Assembly (NCBI RefSeq): GCF_001434465.1 | Contig: NZ_AZGE01000018.1 | Location: 1 to 38,162 of the forward strand | DNA: 38,162 bases | Reading direction: 5' to 3' | Origin: Limosilactobacillus oris DSM 4864 | Lineage (GTDB): Bacteria > Bacillota > Bacilli > Lactobacillales > Lactobacillaceae | Shown here: piece by piece, positions 35,557-38,162 of the stretch | How positions within the stretch are numbered: the stretch's first letter is position 1 | Layout: the number at the start of each line of letters is the position of its first letter | Notes under the pieces: model-generated | Databases searched by the model: none | Seen by the model: the letters and a program-made list of their open reading frames with translations, nothing else | Told to the model about the DNA's origin: nothing | Made by a program: the position numbers and the translations under genes

Positions 35557-35611
35557 TACGGAGTCTCTCAGAGGCTTGCTGCGCGTCAGCATCATTATCT
35601 ATAAAGCAGTT

Positions 35612-35642
35612 AAGAGGTTGAGTTAATTTCCAGCCTCTTTTT
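35612..35642 (+). terminator. Second plus-strand terminator-like hairpin
   Basis: AAGAGGTTG and CAGCCTCTT pair over nine positions (one G-T) and are followed by a T tract. It backs up the preceding terminator before the convergent dipeptidase gene. Confidence 0.6.
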
Positions 35643-35652
35643 CATTCTATAC

Positions 35653-37038
35653 TTAATATTGCAAGTGTTCATTCTTAAAGGCAACCCCCACCAGCTTCCC
35701 CAATAATTCAGTCAGCTTAGTAGTCGCGATCTCAGCCAGCCGGTTGTTAGCGGCCGTCAATTGAGCAGCACTGGCGTGGCTGGCACACTCACGGTCAACT
35801 TGCCGCTGCACTGCCCGGGTTGCTGCCAGGACGTCATCAGCACACTGCTCCACTAAGGGCTGGACCTGGCGGTAATACTGGTCACCAACCGCCGCTAGGG
35901 TGTGTACGAGCCAGTACATTTCGCGAGGCGTATACTGTTTGCTAGTGTCCCGATAGGCTGCCGGCGTGTCATTAACATTAGCATAGAAAGGTACTAGGGC
36001 GTTAAAGGTGTTGGGGCCAAAGGCTAGCCAGTGAACCCCCACCAGCGGTTCTGGGACGTTATTCCGGAGCTGGAGGACATGCAGTTCCAAGTTCCGGTTT
36101 AAGGCAATCGAACGAAATGGCGCCTCCTCCTTAGCGGCAAAATGGTAGGGGTCATACGCTGTCCCCTGGTAGTGGGAACTCATTACCTGCTTGATGTCTT
36201 CAATCGTCAACCGGTGGTTCGGCGTACAAGCAAAGGGCAGGTCATTTGCGCCCGGTTGGCTGTCCGGGCGGCCGCCACCCAGTTGCTGCTGAACATACCA
36301 CGCCCGCGGGTTGTTATAGACCCGGTCCTGGTTGCTGGCGCTGCCAAAGATCCGGCGGAAGTTGTACCCCACCGGATCTGGGTTTAACTGGTTATCGTCA
36401 ATCAGTTGTTGGAGGTCAGGTGCACACATCGTTTCAGCGGACGCGAAGTCAAAATTGGCGATGTTCAGCCGGTTGGGCGCAATTACATACTGGTCATCAG
36501 GAACCCGGACGGCAGCCCAGTGGTGGCCACCAAGCGTTTCAAAGTACCACACCTCCCGTTGGTCACCAAAGGCAACCGCGTTCGCCTCGTAGGTCCCATA
36601 CCGGGTCAGCAATTGCCCGAGTCGCTGAACCCCTACCCGCGCTGATGAAATGTATGGCAGAACAAGGGTGAGAAAGTCCTCCTCCCCCAGGCCATCTTTA
36701 TAATTATAAGGGTCAAGCGCGCGAATACGGGGGTTGGACGTAATCGTCTCCGTAGCCGTCATTACGACATTTGCCGTGTTAATACCGCCAGCGCCAAAAA
36801 TCCCTGCTGAATCATCCGCGTCAGGCGTTGAGGTGTAACCGTACTGCGGAACTGGTAGGTCCAGTTTAAACGCACTGCCCTTACTAGCGTAGTGACGGGG
36901 TTGGTCGGCTGGACTAATAAAAACAAACCGCTGCGGATCAAAGGCGTTGCCGTAATCCTCCTCTCGACAGACAATGGTCGAGCCGTCAATCGTGGCTTTT
37001 CGACCGGCTAATAGCATTGTGCAGGTATGTTTACTCAT
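35653..37038 (-). CDS. pepD: C69 family dipeptidase (PepD)
   Basis: A cytosolic N-terminal nucleophile peptidase of broad dipeptide specificity, part of the peptide utilisation set of lactobacilli. The 461 residues start MSKHTCTMLLAG with the likely nucleophile Cys6, followed by KATIDGSTIVCREEDYG as in PepD of other lactobacilli. Other conserved parts are GIFGAGGINTANVVMTATET and NAVAFGDQREVWYFET, in part. No signal peptide is seen. The gene is 2 bp after coiA and likely co-transcribed with it. Confidence 0.94.
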   Translation of the reverse strand: MSKHTCTMLLAGRKATIDGSTIVCREEDYGNAFDPQRFVFISPADQPRHYASKGSAFKLDLPVPQYGYTSTPDADDSAGIFGAGGINTANVVMTATETITSNPRIRALDPYNYKDGLGEEDFLTLVLPYISSARVGVQRLGQLLTRYGTYEANAVAFGDQREVWYFETLGGHHWAAVRVPDDQYVIAPNRLNIANFDFASAETMCAPDLQQLIDDNQLNPDPVGYNFRRIFGSASNQDRVYNNPRAWYVQQQLGGGRPDSQPGANDLPFACTPNHRLTIEDIKQVMSSHYQGTAYDPYHFAAKEEAPFRSIALNRNLELHVLQLRNNVPEPLVGVHWLAFGPNTFNALVPFYANVNDTPAAYRDTSKQYTPREMYWLVHTLAAVGDQYYRQVQPLVEQCADDVLAATRAVQRQVDRECASHASAAQLTAANNRLAEIATTKLTELLGKLVGVAFKNEHLQY

Positions 37039-37040
37039 CT

Positions 37041-38111
37041 TTATCGCTCCTTTGCTAGTAATTCTACCCGATTCTGGGCATGAATTATAGAGGCGGCAGC
37101 TAAACTCGCATTCTTAGCAGCAAGGTCTGTAAACCAGGACGGGTGGCAAAAGAGGACGTAGTGGTCACCGCATTGGCAAATTACCCGGGCCGCTAGCAGG
37201 TCCAGGGTAAATTCATTAATTACGGTTCCACAAACGCTTGGTGGTGCGCAGGCGAAGTCCAGCCAGTAGGGCCGCCCACACTGCCAGAGCCAGTGTTGCC
37301 ACTCAGCCGGCGACCAAGCTGTAAATAACGGCTGCGTCCGTAAGGCTAACAAAACGGCAATCCGCCAGTAGATCACCGCTACCCGGGTGGTTGGCCAGGT
37401 CGGTACCAGGTCATGACACACCAGGGGACAGTGGGCTAGTGGCTGCTGAACCGTTTCATACGCGGTAGCTGTTAACCGCCGAACGAGGTCATTAGCTGAG
37501 CCGTTCCTGGCCAGGGCCAGGACCTGTTGCTGCAGCAACTTTGTCACCGGCGGCCGTCCCCTAACAAATGAACAGCGTCGAAAGCTCCGCCAATATTCAA
37601 TCTGGCAACGCCTAGTGTTCCAATAGGGAATAGTCGGTTGGTCAGCAATAATCTGGGTAAATTGGGCTAGCTTAGCGGCGGAGAGGTGGTGACGGTAGGG
37701 TTGACCGAGCAGCCAAACGGGCTTGATTCCCAGCTGATAATAACCCTCGTTTCGTGCTTGCAGGCGGGCTACCGTTAACGGGCTACACTGAAATTCAACC
37801 GCAACTAACCGCCGGTCCCGCCATACTAAAATATCTGGTCGCTGGTTAATCGCTGGCAGGTAGACTTCCAAGCGGGGCCGTAAGCCCTGTGCCTGAAAGT
37901 AGTTGAAAAGCTGCTGCTTGCCACGCAAGTGCTCACTGGTTTCCCCCTCACTAACAGCACAATCGGCGCCTGGACGGTGGGCAAAGTGGGCCACCTTGCT
38001 CCTGCCACGGCGAAGGTACACGGGCTGCTGGCAGGCCGGGCAATAGTAGCCATCACCAGCCGCGGCGTTTGCGGCCAATACTAACTCCTTCTTGTTCATC
38101 GCCACTAACAA
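37041..38111 (-). CDS. coiA: Competence protein CoiA
   Basis: A nuclease-like protein needed for natural transformation in streptococci, thought to act on incoming DNA. The 356 residues have an N-terminal zinc-finger-like part (YYCPACQQPVYLRRGR, then HFAHR), the SEHLRGKQ segment, and a restriction-endonuclease-like core with RPDILVW (Asp93) and VAVEFQCSPL (Glu106, Gln108). The start is TTG at 38111: GAGGGGGG lies 6 bases upstream, and MLVAMN is the usual family start. The ATG at 38099 lacks a site at suitable distance. An IS end lies 26 bases upstream, so the native promoter has probably been displaced. Confidence 0.92.
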   Translation of the reverse strand: MLVAMNKKELVLAANAAAGDGYYCPACQQPVYLRRGRSKVAHFAHRPGADCAVSEGETSEHLRGKQQLFNYFQAQGLRPRLEVYLPAINQRPDILVWRDRRLVAVEFQCSPLTVARLQARNEGYYQLGIKPVWLLGQPYRHHLSAAKLAQFTQIIADQPTIPYWNTRRCQIEYWRSFRRCSFVRGRPPVTKLLQQQVLALARNGSANDLVRRLTATAYETVQQPLAHCPLVCHDLVPTWPTTRVAVIYWRIAVLLALRTQPLFTAWSPAEWQHWLWQCGRPYWLDFACAPPSVCGTVINEFTLDLLAARVICQCGDHYVLFCHPSWFTDLAAKNASLAAASIIHAQNRVELLAKER

Positions 38112-38117
38112 AAAAAT

Positions 38118-38128
38118 CCCCCCTCTTT
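38118..38128 (-). promoter_or_regulatory. Ribosome binding site deciding the coiA TTG start
   Basis: On the minus strand AAAGAGGGGGG is followed by ATTTTT and then TTG. The later GTG (38105) and ATG (38099) are 12 and 18 bases from it. Confidence 0.6.
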
Positions 38129-38137
38129 ATAAAGACG

Positions 38138-38162
38138 TGAAGTGCAACAAAAAAGTTAGACA
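38138..38162. mobile_element. Terminal inverted repeat of an IS3-family element, body off the right edge
   Basis: The plus strand reads TGAAGTGCAAC and ends AAAGTTAGACA at the window edge. It shares 17 of 24 aligned bases, in inverted orientation, with the repeat at positions 1-28, and has the TG start and GTTAGACA interior typical of IS3-family ends. The element body lies outside the window. Confidence 0.5.

Noticed and set aside
35549-35652. Possible small gene or RNA between the two terminators after spxH
   Set aside because: No open frame with a ribosome site is present; only the small inverted repeat TGCTG/CAGCA is seen, which is too weak to support a call.

Overview
The window is a 38 kb stretch of core chromosome from a member of the Lactobacillaceae. 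Protein sequences and gene order look like Limosilactobacillus and relatives; base composition by eye is near 50% GC, high for lactobacilli. The genus is an inference; the family is well supported by the T-box upstream of ileS, the division and cell wall cluster order, the DUF1831, DUF3397 and DUF4044 small proteins, a C69 dipeptidase, and the coiA/spxH/relQ/nadK/rluD neighbourhood.

Layout, left to right (most genes lie on the minus strand, so transcription runs right to left): (1) 75-4940: a divergent PRPP synthetase, the RecD2 helicase, a TPR protein and a histidine phosphatase. (2) 5089-6222: mnmA, with its own promoter. (3) 6330-9617: an apparent operon running cold-shock protein, NudF-type Nudix hydrolase, small membrane protein, mtnN, cysteine desulfurase, DUF1831 protein. 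(4) 9730-12800: ileS behind a T-box leader. (5) 12821-26166: a complete division and cell wall cluster, transcribed mraZ, rsmH, ftsL, ftsI, mraY, murD, murG, ftsQ, ftsA, ftsZ, sepF, yggT, ylmH, divIVA. (6) 26304-29850: a DUF3397 membrane protein, a 39-residue DUF4044 protein on the plus strand, ftsK, and trmL with a structured leader. (7) 30017-32245: rlmA and a divergent lactonase-family gene. (8) 32314-38111: a RluD-type pseudouridine synthase, nadK and relQ as an operon; spxH divergent from it; a C69 dipeptidase; and coiA.

Functionally this is growth-linked housekeeping: peptidoglycan precursor synthesis and septum assembly, chromosome translocation, tRNA and rRNA modification (mnmA with its cysteine desulfurase, trmL, rlmA, RluD type), and stress signalling (relQ, spxH). 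The most interesting parts are regulatory: evenly spaced GTGG repeats upstream of mraZ, a two-hairpin leader with a terminator before trmL, a long inverted repeat overlapping the csp promoter, and the ileS T-box. Both extreme ends carry what look like terminal inverted repeats of an IS3-family element, so the window is probably bounded by IS copies. I found no CRISPR array, tRNA or rRNA gene, prophage, or clear novel defence or biosynthetic system.
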